Shown here: one piece after another, positions 26,596 through 35,302 of the stretch | How positions within the stretch are numbered: the first letter of the stretch is position 1 | Layout: every line of letters begins with the position of its first letter | Assembly: GCF_001449115.1 (NCBI RefSeq) | Contig: NZ_LAIJ01000010.1 | Span: 372,001 to 436,000 of the forward strand | Origin: Occallatibacter gabretensis | Lineage (GTDB): Bacteria > Acidobacteriota > Terriglobia > Terriglobales > Acidobacteriaceae | DNA length: 64,000 nucleotides | Direction of reading: 5' to 3' | The notes under the pieces: model-generated | Seen by the model: the letters and a program-made list of their open reading frames with translations, nothing else | Database searches by the model: none | Told to the model about the DNA's origin: nothing | Program-made: the position numbers and the translations under genes

Positions 26596-27228
26596 ATGGC
26601 GCAGAGTGCGGCGGTAAGCAAATCGATGCTGAAGGCTTTTGTAAAGCAGAGTGATCTCTCAGAGTTCAGCACAGAAGACCTGCATCGTGAGATTCTGCGC
26701 CGCATTGGAGAAGATCCCGAGCGTGATGGGCTGCTTGCGACGCCAAAACGCGTCGAAAAATCCCTGGCATTTCTCACCAAGGGATATTGTGAGGATCCCA
26801 ACGAAATCCTGCGCGGAGCGCTCTTTGATGTGGATTACGATGAGATGGTCATCGTGAAAGATGTAGAGATGTTCTCGCTCTGTGAACACCATATGCTGCC
26901 ATTCTTTGGCAAGGTGCACGTCGCATACATCCCTAAAGGCAAGGTCATCGGGCTAAGCAAGATTGCACGTCTTGTTGAGGTCTTTGCGCGGCGTCTGCAG
27001 GTGCAGGAGCGCATGACGCGCCAGATTGCCGATGCGATTCAGGAAGCCATTGAGCCGCACGGCGTTGGAGTTGTGATTGAGGCTCGTCACCTCTGCATGA
27101 TGATGCGCGGCATCGAAAAGCAGAACTCCTCCACCGTGACCTCGGCAATGGTAGGCTGCTTCCGGCAGAAGGAGACGCGTTCGGAGTTTCTCTCGTTGGT
27201 GCGGCAAACGGGAACAAACACGATCTGA
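26596..27228 (+). CDS. folE: GTP cyclohydrolase I
   Basis: 210 residues. It converts GTP to 7,8-dihydroneopterin triphosphate, the substrate of the two enzymes encoded just upstream. Zinc-binding and catalytic motifs are intact: MFSLCEHHMLPFFGKVHVAYIP (Cys, His-His), GLSKIARLVEVFARRLQVQERMT, and EARHLCMMMRGIEKQNSSTVTSAMVG with the second zinc Cys. Length and order match the standard enzyme. AAAGGAAC lies upstream of the ATG. Placement downstream of its pathway partners supports a dedicated pterin operon. Confidence 0.96.
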   Translation: MAQSAAVSKSMLKAFVKQSDLSEFSTEDLHREILRRIGEDPERDGLLATPKRVEKSLAFLTKGYCEDPNEILRGALFDVDYDEMVIVKDVEMFSLCEHHMLPFFGKVHVAYIPKGKVIGLSKIARLVEVFARRLQVQERMTRQIADAIQEAIEPHGVGVVIEARHLCMMMRGIEKQNSSTVTSAMVGCFRQKETRSEFLSLVRQTGTNTI

Positions 27229-27260
27229 CCACCAGCCGGTGCATCGGCTAAAGTAAACAA

Positions 27261-28139
27261 GTGAACGGCCTGCTTGTGATCGACAAACCAGGAGGTATGA
27301 CGAGCCACGATGTGGTGAGCCGCCTTCGCAGGATTACAGGCGAGCAGTCCATCGGGCATCTGGGCACTCTGGACCCAATGGCGACCGGCATCCTTCCGCT
27401 GCTACTGGGAAAGTTCACACGCCTGGCGCAGTATTTCTCTTCGGCAGAAAAATCCTACACAGGCACCATCCGTTTCGGATTTGCTACGGACACCTATGAT
27501 GCCGAAGGTGAACCGGCGTCTGCAGCTATACATCCTGAATTGACGCTTGAGCAGGTCCGCCAAGTCGCAGCACGCTTCTTCGGAACCATGCAGCAAATGC
27601 CTCCGGCCTTTTCTGCGAAAAAGATCGCCGGAAAACCTGCCTATAAGCTGGCTCGCGCCGGCAAGCAAGTGGAACTGAAGCCTGCGACGGTGCATATTGA
27701 GTCTTTCGAGATCACAAAGCTGGATGGCGATCAGGCCGCTTTTACGCTGAGCATCAGCGCCGGAGGTTACGTGCGCTCTATTGCTCACGAGATGGGGCAA
27801 ACGCTGGGCTGCGGAGCACACCTAAGCAGCCTGCGCCGAACCCGCGCAGGTGTCTTTACCCTCTCTGAGGCGCACAAACTCGATGAACTGCAGCAGCTTG
27901 CTGGAAACCTATCCGCCATGGAGGAGAAGTTCGTGCATCCGCGCAGCCTGCTGCCTGAGATGCCGGCCATAACTGCGGACGCGCCGACTTTGGGTCGAAT
28001 GCGGAACGGCAATCAGGCCAATCTCCCGGAGTTTTCGTCAGCGCCGCTCGTGAAGGTCTTTGCAGCGCAGCGGGATCTCGCCGCAATCGCACGACGCGTA
28101 GCCGGCACGCTGTTTCAGCCCGTCGTCGTTTTGAGATGA
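27261..28139 (+). CDS. truB: tRNA pseudouridine-55 synthase
   Basis: 292 residues from a GTG. TruB makes pseudouridine 55 in the T-loop of tRNAs. The family start NGLLVIDKPGGMTSHDVV and the catalytic motif GHLGTLDPMATGILP (Asp38) are present, followed by KSYTGTIRFGFATDTYDAEG, MPPAFSAKKIAGKPAYKLARAG and CSKGYVRS-like AGGYVRSIAHEMG. The C-terminal extension is the short PUA-like type. It follows folE by 32 bases and ends three bases from the convergent tesA stop. Confidence 0.96.
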   Translation: MNGLLVIDKPGGMTSHDVVSRLRRITGEQSIGHLGTLDPMATGILPLLLGKFTRLAQYFSSAEKSYTGTIRFGFATDTYDAEGEPASAAIHPELTLEQVRQVAARFFGTMQQMPPAFSAKKIAGKPAYKLARAGKQVELKPATVHIESFEITKLDGDQAAFTLSISAGGYVRSIAHEMGQTLGCGAHLSSLRRTRAGVFTLSEAHKLDELQQLAGNLSAMEEKFVHPRSLLPEMPAITADAPTLGRMRNGNQANLPEFSSAPLVKVFAAQRDLAAIARRVAGTLFQPVVVLR

Positions 28140-28142
28140 ATT

Positions 28143-28766
28143 TCAGTTTTTGCGAAGAAGAGGCGTCAGCGTAGGCATCAGCGTGTCGGCAATAATTTCA
28201 GATCCCTTTGCCGTGGGGTGAATGCCATCCTCCTGCAGAGTGCCCGGCACATGGGCCAGATTCTTGTAAAGCATCGGAATGAACGCGACATGGTGTTTCG
28301 CTGCTAACTCCCGGAAGATAGCCTCAAAGGATTGTATGTAGTCGGAGCCATAATTTGGCGGCAGCGTAATGCCGGCCAGCAAAATTTTGATGTGCGCGTT
28401 CGCAAGCGCTGTAAGGATCAGGTCGAGATTCTGTCGGGTCACATCGAGCGGCAGGCCGCGAAGCCCATCGTTGCCCCCGTATTCCACGATGACCACATCC
28501 GGGTGTAATGCAAGAACAGTATGCAGGCTGGCAACGGCATCTTTCGTAGTAGCTCCCGGAGTTCCTTGATTGTCTACCTTGTAGTGGTATCCGCTGTGTG
28601 CCAACCTCCGTTGAAGCGCTTCAGGATAGCCCTGACCGGACGGCAGGCCGTATCCTGCCGTAATGGAATCTCCAAGGCAGACGAGGGTTCGCTGGTCCGC
28701 CGCAAATGACGGGCGAAGCAGTACCAGCAGAGACAATGAAACGAAGAGTGCGCGCCGAACGTCCAC
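28143..28766 (-). CDS. tesA: SGNH-hydrolase esterase/acyl-thioesterase, TesA-like
   Basis: About 207 residues from a GTG. A Sec signal (RRALFVSLSLLVLLRPSFA) leads to the SGNH blocks: LVCLGDSITAGYGLP (nucleophile Ser), a Gly block, VEYGGNDGLRGLPLDVTRQNL and the Asp-His pair in DGIHPTAKGSEIIADTL. This matches the multifunctional thioesterase I/arylesterase/lysophospholipase TesA in size, motif order and export. It is divergent from an ABC ATPase-permease pair, as in E. coli. I moved the start from TTG 28808 to GTG 28766 because it begins a normal signal peptide; no strong ribosome site supports either. Confidence 0.88.
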   Translation of the reverse strand: MDVRRALFVSLSLLVLLRPSFAADQRTLVCLGDSITAGYGLPSGQGYPEALQRRLAHSGYHYKVDNQGTPGATTKDAVASLHTVLALHPDVVIVEYGGNDGLRGLPLDVTRQNLDLILTALANAHIKILLAGITLPPNYGSDYIQSFEAIFRELAAKHHVAFIPMLYKNLAHVPGTLQEDGIHPTAKGSEIIADTLMPTLTPLLRKN

Positions 28767-28846
28767 CACGACAGTGTAAAACCAGAAGCAGGGAACCAGG
28801 GCGCGCAAGCTGCGTATTCTTATTTGACCCCGAAACGGAGTTTTCT

Positions 28847-29554
28847 TTGATTGAAGTCCGGAATGCCAAGAAAGTCATTCAAAACGGCGCTCGGCGAGTC
28901 GAGATTCTGAAAGGAATTTCGCTCACAATTCCTGCAGGCCAGTTTGTGGCAATCGTAGGCGCCAGTGGAAGCGGCAAGAGCACCTTGCTTGGTTTGCTGG
29001 CCGGTCTGGATTCGCCCAGCTCCGGCGAGATCTGGCTGGATGGCGTGCCTATTCATAATCTTGAAGAAGGGCAGCTTGCCGCGGTGCGAGGGAACAAAAT
29101 CGGCTTTGTCTTTCAGTCGTATCAACTCATTCCCACGCTTACGGCGCTTGAAAATGTTTTGTTGCCATTCGAGCTGAATTCAAGCGGGAACGGCTTGGAC
29201 AAGGCTCGCAGCCTGCTCAAGTCTGTTGGCCTGGCAGAGCGGATGGATCACTATCCAATTCAGCTTTCCGGTGGCGAACAGCAGCGCGTTGCCCTCGCGC
29301 GGGCCTTTGTAGTCGAGCCGCCGATTGTGATGGCAGATGAGCCCACAGGAAACCTTGACTCCACGAATGGACGCCTCGTTCTCGATCTGCTTCTTGACCG
29401 CAACAAACGTGCGGGAACGACTCTTGTACTGGTAACGCATGACCCGGAAGTGGCGGCCATGGCGGATCGCAAGATTGTTCTCCGCGACGGTCAGATTGTT
29501 GAAGACACACTGCCTCATGAGCCCCTGGCAGAAGAGCAGGCGCAGCATGGATAG
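28847..29554 (+). CDS. ybbA: ABC transporter ATPase (YbbA/LolD type)
   Basis: 235 residues from a TTG with ACGGAG six bases upstream; the frame extends back to 28706 but that part is not family-like. Walker A GASGSGKST, Q-loop FVFQSYQLIPTLTALENV, signature LSGGEQQRVALARA, Walker B VMADEPTGNLDS and switch His in VLVTHDPE are all intact. It powers the permease encoded next, with which it overlaps by 8 bases. Family members drive MacB/Lol-like mechanotransmission rather than classical uptake. Confidence 0.92.
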   Translation: MIEVRNAKKVIQNGARRVEILKGISLTIPAGQFVAIVGASGSGKSTLLGLLAGLDSPSSGEIWLDGVPIHNLEEGQLAAVRGNKIGFVFQSYQLIPTLTALENVLLPFELNSSGNGLDKARSLLKSVGLAERMDHYPIQLSGGEQQRVALARAFVVEPPIVMADEPTGNLDSTNGRLVLDLLLDRNKRAGTTLVLVTHDPEVAAMADRKIVLRDGQIVEDTLPHEPLAEEQAQHG

Positions 29555-32141
29555 ACCTCGATTAAAGAAGCGTCCCTTGAGTTGGAAGCGTGCGGCCGGA
29601 ATTGCCTGGCGCGACCTGAAATCGGCGCCGGGAAAGTTCATCTTTGTCGTTCTCTCGGTAGCAATCGGTGTGGCCGCGCTGGTGGGCGTGCGAGGCTTCA
29701 GTGATAGCTTTCGCAGCACGCTCGGCGCGGAGGCACGCTCGCTGATGGGCGGCGACCTGAATGCGCGAATCTTCGGTGCTCCAACACAGGATCAATTAGG
29801 CAAAATCGATGCGATAGAAAAGAAGATTCCCGGCAGCCGTGGAACATGGATTGTCGAAACTATCTCGATGGCTTCCGCGCCACCGGATCCTGTGCCTCTG
29901 CTTGTCAGTCTCAAAGCCGTTGATCCAGCGGAATATCCATATTACGGCTCCGCGGAGCTGGAACCAGCCATGTCTATGCAGCAGGCGCTCGCAGGCGATT
30001 CAGTGGTTGTAGCGGACGAGTTCCTCATTCGGCTGAATGCGCATGTGGGCCAGACGTTGCGGCTCGGCGGAAAGAATTTCCGCATCTCAGCTGTACTCAG
30101 CCAGGAACCAGATCGCATGAGCGCTGGAGCGGGGATGGGGCCGCGCGTCATGATCTCTCGCGCGGGACTGGATAGCACGCATCTGCTTGCTCCCGGCAGC
30201 CGCGCCAGTCAGCGGCTTCTATTCAAGCTGCCTGCCAATCTCCCTTTGAGCGTTACGCCACAATCCGTTCGGCACGATCTGGAGAGCGCACTGCCGGACG
30301 CGCAGGTGATGGATTACCGTGAAGGCAATCCCGCGCTGACAGATGGCCTGGATCGAGCGACGGCAATCCTCTCGCTGATCTGTCTGGTCGCCATGGTACT
30401 CGGAGCGATTGGCGTAGCAATGTCCATGCATGCACATCTTGAACAGCGCATGGATATGCTCGCAATTCTCAAAGCCATCGGTGCAAATTCTGCCGACCTG
30501 CTGCGCATTTTTCTTCTGCAGACGTTGGGGCTTGGTTTTGCAGGCGCGCTGTTTGGAGTAGCTGCGGGGCTTGGCGTAATGGCAGTTCTGCCGGCAGTAT
30601 TCGGCAAACTGCTGCCGGTGCATGCGGTATTCTCTTTTCCCTGGCGCTCCATCGGTGCAGGTCTTGGAACGGGCTTGTTAACTACATTGCTCTTCTGCCT
30701 GCCTCCTCTGCTCGATGTGCGAGGCGTGCGTCCGGTTCTCGTGTTGCGGAGACTTGTAGAGCAGGATGCAGAGGGAGTGCGTGGACTAATCTCACGGCTC
30801 TGGTCGCGCAGGCTGCAGCTTTTGCTTTCGCTCGTTGTGCTTGCTGCTCTGGGCGGCATTGCCTGGGCACTCTCGGATTCACCCGCAGTGGGTACAGTGT
30901 TCGCTATTGGTCTCGCAACGGCTCTTGCTGTCCTGCTCGCTCTTTCTGCAATCACACTACGCACACTGCGCTTCCTTCTGAACCGTGTGCGGCTTCACAT
31001 TCCCTCTTTTCTTCGCCAGGGACTGGCAAATCTCTATCGCCCCGGCAATCAGTCCGCGTCGGTGCTTGCGTCACTTGGCACAGGCGTCATGTTGATTCTC
31101 GCGGTGTATCTGATGCAGTCCGCCATTTTGCATGAGATACATGAGACGGTATCGCCCAGGTTGCCCAATCTTTTTGTGGTGGACGTTACGACAGAAGAAG
31201 CAGGCGCCTTCAAGACCTTCTTCGATCGTCTTCCGGGGGTTACGGAGCCGCTCGACCTGATGCCGGTGGTTCGGGGCCAGTTTGTTTCCATCAACGGCGT
31301 TTCGCTGGAGCAGCTTCGCGGCCAGCATTTTCCGCTACGAATGCTGGAAAATGCGGATCTGAGCTGGGCAAATACACCGCCTGCGGGAGACAAAATATCG
31401 CAGGGCAAGTGGTGGTCCTCGCAGGATGCACAGGAGATTGCCATCGGCGAAGGAGCAGCGCAGAGGTTGCACCTTGGCGTCGGTTCTTCAGTTGAGCTAT
31501 CGACCGCTGTGAATGGAACCCACAAGCTGAAAGTAGCAGCGATTTACAGAGCAGACGGACAGCACCTTGGCGCGCGCGTTCCGTTTGTTCTGCCTTCAGA
31601 GTTGCTTAAAGGCGAAACAGCCACATGGTATGGCGGCGCGCATATTGACCCGCGGCAAGTGGGAAATATCGAGCGTGCTCTCTTCGCGTCCTATCCGACG
31701 GTCTCCACGATCAATCTGGCGGACGTGCTGAATCGCATTGAATCCGTTGTCGATCAAATCACATTTGTGATTCGATTTCTGGCCGGTTTTTCCATCTTTG
31801 CCGGGTTGATGATTCTCGCTTCCTCAATCGCCAGCACACGCTTTCGCCGGATGCGCGAAGCTGTAGTGATGAAAACACTGGGAGCGACACGAATGCGGAT
31901 TATTCGCACCTTCAGCGTGGAGTTCAGTGTTCTGGGCCTGCTCGCCGGGCTCGTGGGCGCCATCTTCGCCAATCTTCTCACCGAGCGCTTGCTGCATAGA
32001 ATGCAGATCTCATTCCACATTGAGTGGATCGCCCTGGCCACGGCACTGATTGGCACTGCCATTCTTGCTACGGCCACAGGCTGGCTTGCGAGTTATCGCA
32101 TCCTGGGTCTGCGGCCGCTTGAAGTATTACGCGAGGAGTAG
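29547..32141 (+). CDS. ybbP: FtsX-type ABC permease (YbbP-like)
   Basis: 864 residues. Two FtsX units: a first helix after the basic N-terminus (FIFVVLSVAIGVAALVGVRGFSDS), a periplasmic core, then helix sets near residues 265-400, 425-500 and 740-860 (FAGLMILASSIASTRFRR, VLGLLAGLVGAIFANLLTE). This duplicated-core plan with about ten helices is that of E. coli YbbP. The ATG at 29547 lies inside the end of the ATPase gene. With TesA alongside, a role in moving or releasing a lipid or lipoprotein product is possible but unproven. It ends two bases from the convergent czcA stop. Confidence 0.9.
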   Translation: MDRPRLKKRPLSWKRAAGIAWRDLKSAPGKFIFVVLSVAIGVAALVGVRGFSDSFRSTLGAEARSLMGGDLNARIFGAPTQDQLGKIDAIEKKIPGSRGTWIVETISMASAPPDPVPLLVSLKAVDPAEYPYYGSAELEPAMSMQQALAGDSVVVADEFLIRLNAHVGQTLRLGGKNFRISAVLSQEPDRMSAGAGMGPRVMISRAGLDSTHLLAPGSRASQRLLFKLPANLPLSVTPQSVRHDLESALPDAQVMDYREGNPALTDGLDRATAILSLICLVAMVLGAIGVAMSMHAHLEQRMDMLAILKAIGANSADLLRIFLLQTLGLGFAGALFGVAAGLGVMAVLPAVFGKLLPVHAVFSFPWRSIGAGLGTGLLTTLLFCLPPLLDVRGVRPVLVLRRLVEQDAEGVRGLISRLWSRRLQLLLSLVVLAALGGIAWALSDSPAVGTVFAIGLATALAVLLALSAITLRTLRFLLNRVRLHIPSFLRQGLANLYRPGNQSASVLASLGTGVMLILAVYLMQSAILHEIHETVSPRLPNLFVVDVTTEEAGAFKTFFDRLPGVTEPLDLMPVVRGQFVSINGVSLEQLRGQHFPLRMLENADLSWANTPPAGDKISQGKWWSSQDAQEIAIGEGAAQRLHLGVGSSVELSTAVNGTHKLKVAAIYRADGQHLGARVPFVLPSELLKGETATWYGGAHIDPRQVGNIERALFASYPTVSTINLADVLNRIESVVDQITFVIRFLAGFSIFAGLMILASSIASTRFRRMREAVVMKTLGATRMRIIRTFSVEFSVLGLLAGLVGAIFANLLTERLLHRMQISFHIEWIALATALIGTAILATATGWLASYRILGLRPLEVLREE

Positions 32142-32143
32142 GC

Positions 32144-35100
32144 TCAGAACTCCTCGTTCATGTCTACCGCCGGAAGGGCGTCATCCGCGCTTGCAAACCA
32201 TACATAGAGCGTTGGCAGCAGAAAAATGCCAATGATAAGGTTTGCCAAAAGTCCACCCACAATCACAATGGCGAATGGCCGCTGTGAATCTGAGCCAATG
32301 GCATGTGACAAGGCGGCAGGTAACAGGCCCAGAGTCGCTACCAGCATCGTCATCATCACCGGGCGCAGACGCAGGACGGAGCCTTCGACGGCGGCTTCGA
32401 CGATGTGCTCGCGACTCGATTCCTCCATGCCTCTGCGGTGGGCGCGCAGCTGATTGATGAATTCAATCATGATGACGCCGGTTTCCACCGAGACGCCGAA
32501 GAGTGCCAGGAATCCAACCGCCGATGAGACGGAAAAGTTGGTGTGCGTGACGAACAGTGCCAGCGGTCCGCCAACGGAGGCCATGATTACTGAAACAAGA
32601 ATGATCATGGACCATTTGAAGGAGCCGAACATCGCGTAAAGGATGAGGAAGATGGCAAGCACGGTGATGGGAACCACAATCGCCATGCGCCGGTTGGCGC
32701 GCTTCTGGCTCTCGTACTCACCGGCCCATTCGAGATGGTAACCGGCAGGGAGCTTCACATGATGCTCTACTTTGCGGATGGCTTCTTCCACCGTGGAGCC
32801 AAGATCGCGCCCGCGTACGGAGTACTTGATGGCGATGTAACGTTGCCCTCCCTCGCGGTTGATCTGTTCGGCTCCGTCGTCGGTCGTGGCGTGAGTTAAT
32901 TGAGCAAGGGAGACGCGCTCGCCGGAAGGTGAGAGCAGGCGAATGTTCTCAATCGCCTCGCGCGTGTCACGGTACGGCTTCTGGTAACGGACGCTGACGT
33001 CGTAGCGAGCCTCGCCCTGCTGCACCTGCGTAACGGCATTGGCGCCCACGGCAGTCTGCACCGCGTCCTGAATGTCGGCTACATTAATACCCCAGCGGGC
33101 AGCTGCGTTACGGTCCACGGTGAAGTTGAGATTCGGCTGGCCGACGATGCGGAAGATGCCGAGATCGCCCACGCCTTGCACGCCGGACAACTGGGTTTGA
33201 ATTTCCTCGGCCTTATGCTCGAGCGTGCGAAGATCATCGCCGTAGAGCTTTACGGCTAGCTCGCCCTTTACGCCGGAGACGGCCTCTTCCATGTTGTCGC
33301 TGATGGGCTGTGAGTAGTTCCACAGCACACCGGGGAACTTCGAGAGCTCCTTGTCGATGGCGGCAATCAAGGCCTCTTTATCCTGGTTGAAGACCGGGCG
33401 CCAGTCCTTCTTCTGCTTCAGGTCGACGAAGTATTCAGTATTAAAAAAGCCTGCGGTGTCGGTGCCGTCGTCCGGGCGGCCCGTCTGGCTTACTACCTGC
33501 GTGACTTCAGGGAAGGAAGCAAGGATGACACGCACTTTATTCGTGAAGTCCACGCTTGCCGTCGGTCCTTCGCTTGGCGGCAGTGTGCCGCGCACCCAGA
33601 TTGAGCCTTCGTCCAGATGAGGCAGGAACTCCGAACCGATGGGGCCGCCGACCGTGAGATAAACCGCAATTGCGAAGAGGAAGGTGCTCAAGCCAACAGT
33701 GATCTTGCGATGCACGATGGCGGCGCGCACCGCAACACGATAGCGGTTCGTGAGCCATCGCAAGATAGGGTTTTCCCATTCCTTTGCGCCCTTGCGGAAG
33801 AGGAGACTGGACATGACGGGAGCCACAAGCATGGCGAAGATGAGCGCGCCAATAAGGGCGAAGGTTACGGTCCACGCCATCGGCTTGAAGAGCTTGCCCT
33901 CGACCGCCTGCAAGGTAAAGATGGGCAAGTAGGAGACGATGATAATGCCGCGCGCAAAGAAGACCGGGCGTTGTACCTCATGCGCGGCGTCGCGGATTTT
34001 CTGTATCGGCGTGCGTGTGTCGTCCTTATGCGCCAGGTGGCGAATGATGTTTTCAATCATTACCACTGAGCCGTCCACAACCATGCCGAAGTCCAACGCG
34101 CCGAGCGAGAGCAGATTAGCGGGAATGTGACTTATATCAAGGCAGATGGACGCGAACATGAGCGCAAAGGGAATAGTGAGCGCGACGACAATCGCGCCGC
34201 GGATATTGCCGAGGAACAGGAAGAGGATGATCGAGACAAGGATCATGCCTTCGGTAAGATTGTGCTCAACCGTCTCCACGGTAAAGGCCACAAGTTTGGA
34301 GCGATCCAGGAACGGTTTGACCTGTACGCCCTTAGGCAGGATCTGCGCGTTGATGTCCTTGACCTTTTCGTGAATGCCCTGCAGCACTGGGTCGGAGTCG
34401 TCGCCTTTTTGTAGCAGGACAATGCCTTCGACAGTGTCGGGATTGTCGACGATCGTGCCGTCAGGGTTGTGCCATGCGCGGCCAATCTGCCCCAAGCGGA
34501 TCTTGGGTCCTTGCTCGACGACGGCAATGTCCTTGACGCGAATTGCTGCCCCATTCGATGTTTTAATGACGGTATTTTCAATATCCGCGACACTTTTATA
34601 TAAGCCGAGCGCCTGTACGTTGATCTGTTGTGATCCCTGCTCTATGAAACTCCCGCCGCCATTTGAATTATTAGCGGCAATTTGTTGTTCGACCTGTGCG
34701 ATGGAAAGGCCGTAAGCGACCAGCTTCTCCGGGTCGAGTTTGATCTGATATTCCTTGGTGGACCCGCCAAAGCTTGAAACGTCCACCACACCTTTGACCC
34801 CTTTGAACGTCTTTTCAAGCGTCCAGTCCTCAAGCGATTTCTTCTCCATCACATCGTAGGCGGGGTTGGTGCTTTCAAGTGTGTACCAGAAAATCTGCCC
34901 GACGGGGCTCCAGTCCGTTCCCATCTGCGGTGTGAGGCCGGCCGGCAGGTTTACCTGGCTCAGCCGCTCCAGCACGTGCTCGCGGTTTACGTCGCCCTTC
35001 GATTCGTCATCGAAGATGAGCATGAGGCTCGAAATGCCAGAGAGGGTGGTGGAGCGCAGATGCGTGAGATGTGGAATGCCGGCCATCTGGATTTCAACCG

Positions 35101-35302
35101 GTACCGTGACTTGGCGCTCGATCTCCTCGGCCGAGCGGCCGGGCCACTGCGTAATGATCTGCACGTAGTTATTGGCAACGTCGGGATAGGCTTCAATGGG
35201 AAGATCGCGGAAGGCGAGAACGCCCCACAGGGTCAGCAATACCGTTCCGCCGAGGACAATCCAGCGGTTCGTGAGCGCAAAATCGACAAGAGCGCGAATC
35301 AT
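32144..35302 (-). CDS. czcA: Heavy-metal RND efflux pump inner-membrane protein (CzcA/CusA family)
   Basis: 1052 residues, full RND length with 12 predicted helices (first at 12-32, VLGGTVLLTLWGVLAF). It exports metal cations from periplasm or cytoplasm through the outer membrane by proton exchange. In helix 4 the sequence LDFGMVVDGSVVMIEN (D404 onward) matches the DFG-x3-DG signature of the divalent-cation HME pumps rather than the copper/silver CusA type. It overlaps the adaptor stop by one base (TAATG), so translation is coupled. Exact metal specificity is uncertain; Zn, Co, Cd or Ni are all possible. Confidence 0.92.
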   Translation of the reverse strand: MIRALVDFALTNRWIVLGGTVLLTLWGVLAFRDLPIEAYPDVANNYVQIITQWPGRSAEEIERQVTVPVEIQMAGIPHLTHLRSTTLSGISSLMLIFDDESKGDVNREHVLERLSQVNLPAGLTPQMGTDWSPVGQIFWYTLESTNPAYDVMEKKSLEDWTLEKTFKGVKGVVDVSSFGGSTKEYQIKLDPEKLVAYGLSIAQVEQQIAANNSNGGGSFIEQGSQQINVQALGLYKSVADIENTVIKTSNGAAIRVKDIAVVEQGPKIRLGQIGRAWHNPDGTIVDNPDTVEGIVLLQKGDDSDPVLQGIHEKVKDINAQILPKGVQVKPFLDRSKLVAFTVETVEHNLTEGMILVSIILFLFLGNIRGAIVVALTIPFALMFASICLDISHIPANLLSLGALDFGMVVDGSVVMIENIIRHLAHKDDTRTPIQKIRDAAHEVQRPVFFARGIIIVSYLPIFTLQAVEGKLFKPMAWTVTFALIGALIFAMLVAPVMSSLLFRKGAKEWENPILRWLTNRYRVAVRAAIVHRKITVGLSTFLFAIAVYLTVGGPIGSEFLPHLDEGSIWVRGTLPPSEGPTASVDFTNKVRVILASFPEVTQVVSQTGRPDDGTDTAGFFNTEYFVDLKQKKDWRPVFNQDKEALIAAIDKELSKFPGVLWNYSQPISDNMEEAVSGVKGELAVKLYGDDLRTLEHKAEEIQTQLSGVQGVGDLGIFRIVGQPNLNFTVDRNAAARWGINVADIQDAVQTAVGANAVTQVQQGEARYDVSVRYQKPYRDTREAIENIRLLSPSGERVSLAQLTHATTDDGAEQINREGGQRYIAIKYSVRGRDLGSTVEEAIRKVEHHVKLPAGYHLEWAGEYESQKRANRRMAIVVPITVLAIFLILYAMFGSFKWSMIILVSVIMASVGGPLALFVTHTNFSVSSAVGFLALFGVSVETGVIMIEFINQLRAHRRGMEESSREHIVEAAVEGSVLRLRPVMMTMLVATLGLLPAALSHAIGSDSQRPFAIVIVGGLLANLIIGIFLLPTLYVWFASADDALPAVDMNEEF

